Source: an uncultured Clostridia bacterium
Lineage (GTDB): Bacteria; Bacillota; Clostridia; Christensenellales; Borkfalkiaceae
Direction: 5' to 3'
Assembly: GCA_944368775.1 (NCBI GenBank)
Contig: CALVXB010000001.1
Span: 124,001-188,000, forward strand
DNA: 64,000 nucleotides
Part shown: positions 63,890 through 64,000 of the stretch, piece after piece
How positions within the stretch are numbered: position 1 is the stretch's first letter
Layout: each line of letters starts with the position of its first letter
Position numbers and translations under genes: made by a program
Notes under the pieces: generated by a model
Told to the model about the DNA's origin: nothing
The model's input: only the letters and a program-made list of their open reading frames with translations
Databases searched by the model: none

Positions 63890-64000
63890 ATGAACGAAAA
63901 TTACGATCCGCAGGACGAGCGCGAAACGGGCGCTCCGCAGGAGGGGCAGAACGTGCCGCAGCCGGACGGCGGAAAGGGGAACGACGACACGCAGAAAAAG
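63890..64000 (+). CDS. Start of an unidentified protein (cut by window end)
   Basis: An ATG after CCGAGGTG opens a frame that runs off the window. The 37 visible residues are hydrophilic and acidic (NENYDPQDERETGAPQEG), a low-complexity N-terminus such as precedes many membrane or envelope proteins. It cannot be identified further. Confidence 0.7.
   Translation, partial: MNENYDPQDERETGAPQEGQNVPQPDGGKGNDDTQKK

Overview
This 64 kb window is a GC-rich chromosomal segment of a low-redundancy bacterium, most likely an uncultivated member of the Clostridia (Bacillota). The evidence is an A-type RNase P RNA, the clostridial single-chain PurL, the conserved ispG-[polC position]-rimP-nusA-ylxR-ylxQ-infB-rbfA-nrnA-truB-ribF gene order, the tsaC/sua5-ywlE-rpiB-upp order, pta-ackA-rpmF, and DnaD, DegV, YlbM/TmcAL and UPF0210/UPF0237 proteins. 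I lean towards a Christensenellales/Borkfalkiaceae-like lineage, but a genus cannot be fixed from sequence alone. No phage, transposase or CRISPR array is visible. The region reads as core housekeeping chromosome with a few unusual local structures.

Layout: 1-9.3 kb is the late purine operon (purF end, purM, purN, IMP cyclohydrolase, AICAR transformylase, purD, purL). 9.4-12.8 kb carries nrdR, ispG and a PolC-derived exonuclease that lacks the polymerase. 12.75-22 kb is the rimP-nusA-infB-truB-ribF translation/transcription block behind a leader hairpin. 22-25 kb holds an M24 peptidase, efp, dtd and an MBL hydrolase. 25-28.5 kb holds pyk (-), rnpB (RNase P RNA) and tmcAL (-). 28.6-31.3 kb is pta-ackA-rpmF. 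31.4-34.7 kb is a minus-strand operon of a ribbon-helix-helix (RHH) protein and clpB. 34.8-41.1 kb holds an orphan, a DnaD-type replication protein fused to a piece of helicase loader (-), and sbcDC. 41.1-48 kb holds a degenerate alpha/beta hydrolase, DUF951, lepB, degV, the UPF0237/UPF0210 pair and pepF. 48-56.5 kb holds dnaB, tsaC, ywlE, rpiB, upp, galU, an amidohydrolase, mscS and a peptidase S51. 56.5-57.5 kb holds three tRNA genes and a tandem array of tRNA-Trp 3' ends. 57.5-64 kb holds proC, rnhA, a VTT membrane protein, an SPFH/Arc-like pair, an ABC-F ATPase, an Lgt-like protein and the start of one more gene.

Most noteworthy: (1) the polC locus retains only the N-terminal, OB and 3'-5' exonuclease parts of PolC; (2) the DnaD-like initiator carries the N-terminal and zinc-finger part of a DnaC/DnaI-type loader but no AAA+ ATPase, so two replisome genes in one window look rebuilt; (3) clpB is transcribed behind a RHH DNA-binding protein with an unknown sensor-like domain; (4) a composite palindromic motif (CATAGTACTATG overlapping TGTCWGACA) recurs at three intergenic or start-codon sites and in diverged form within two coding regions that locally abandon the genome's GC-rich codon use; (5) two genes have consensus promoters placed exactly so that their mRNAs would be leaderless; (6) the 3' end of tRNA-Trp plus its terminator is tandemly repeated with a 163-164 bp period.
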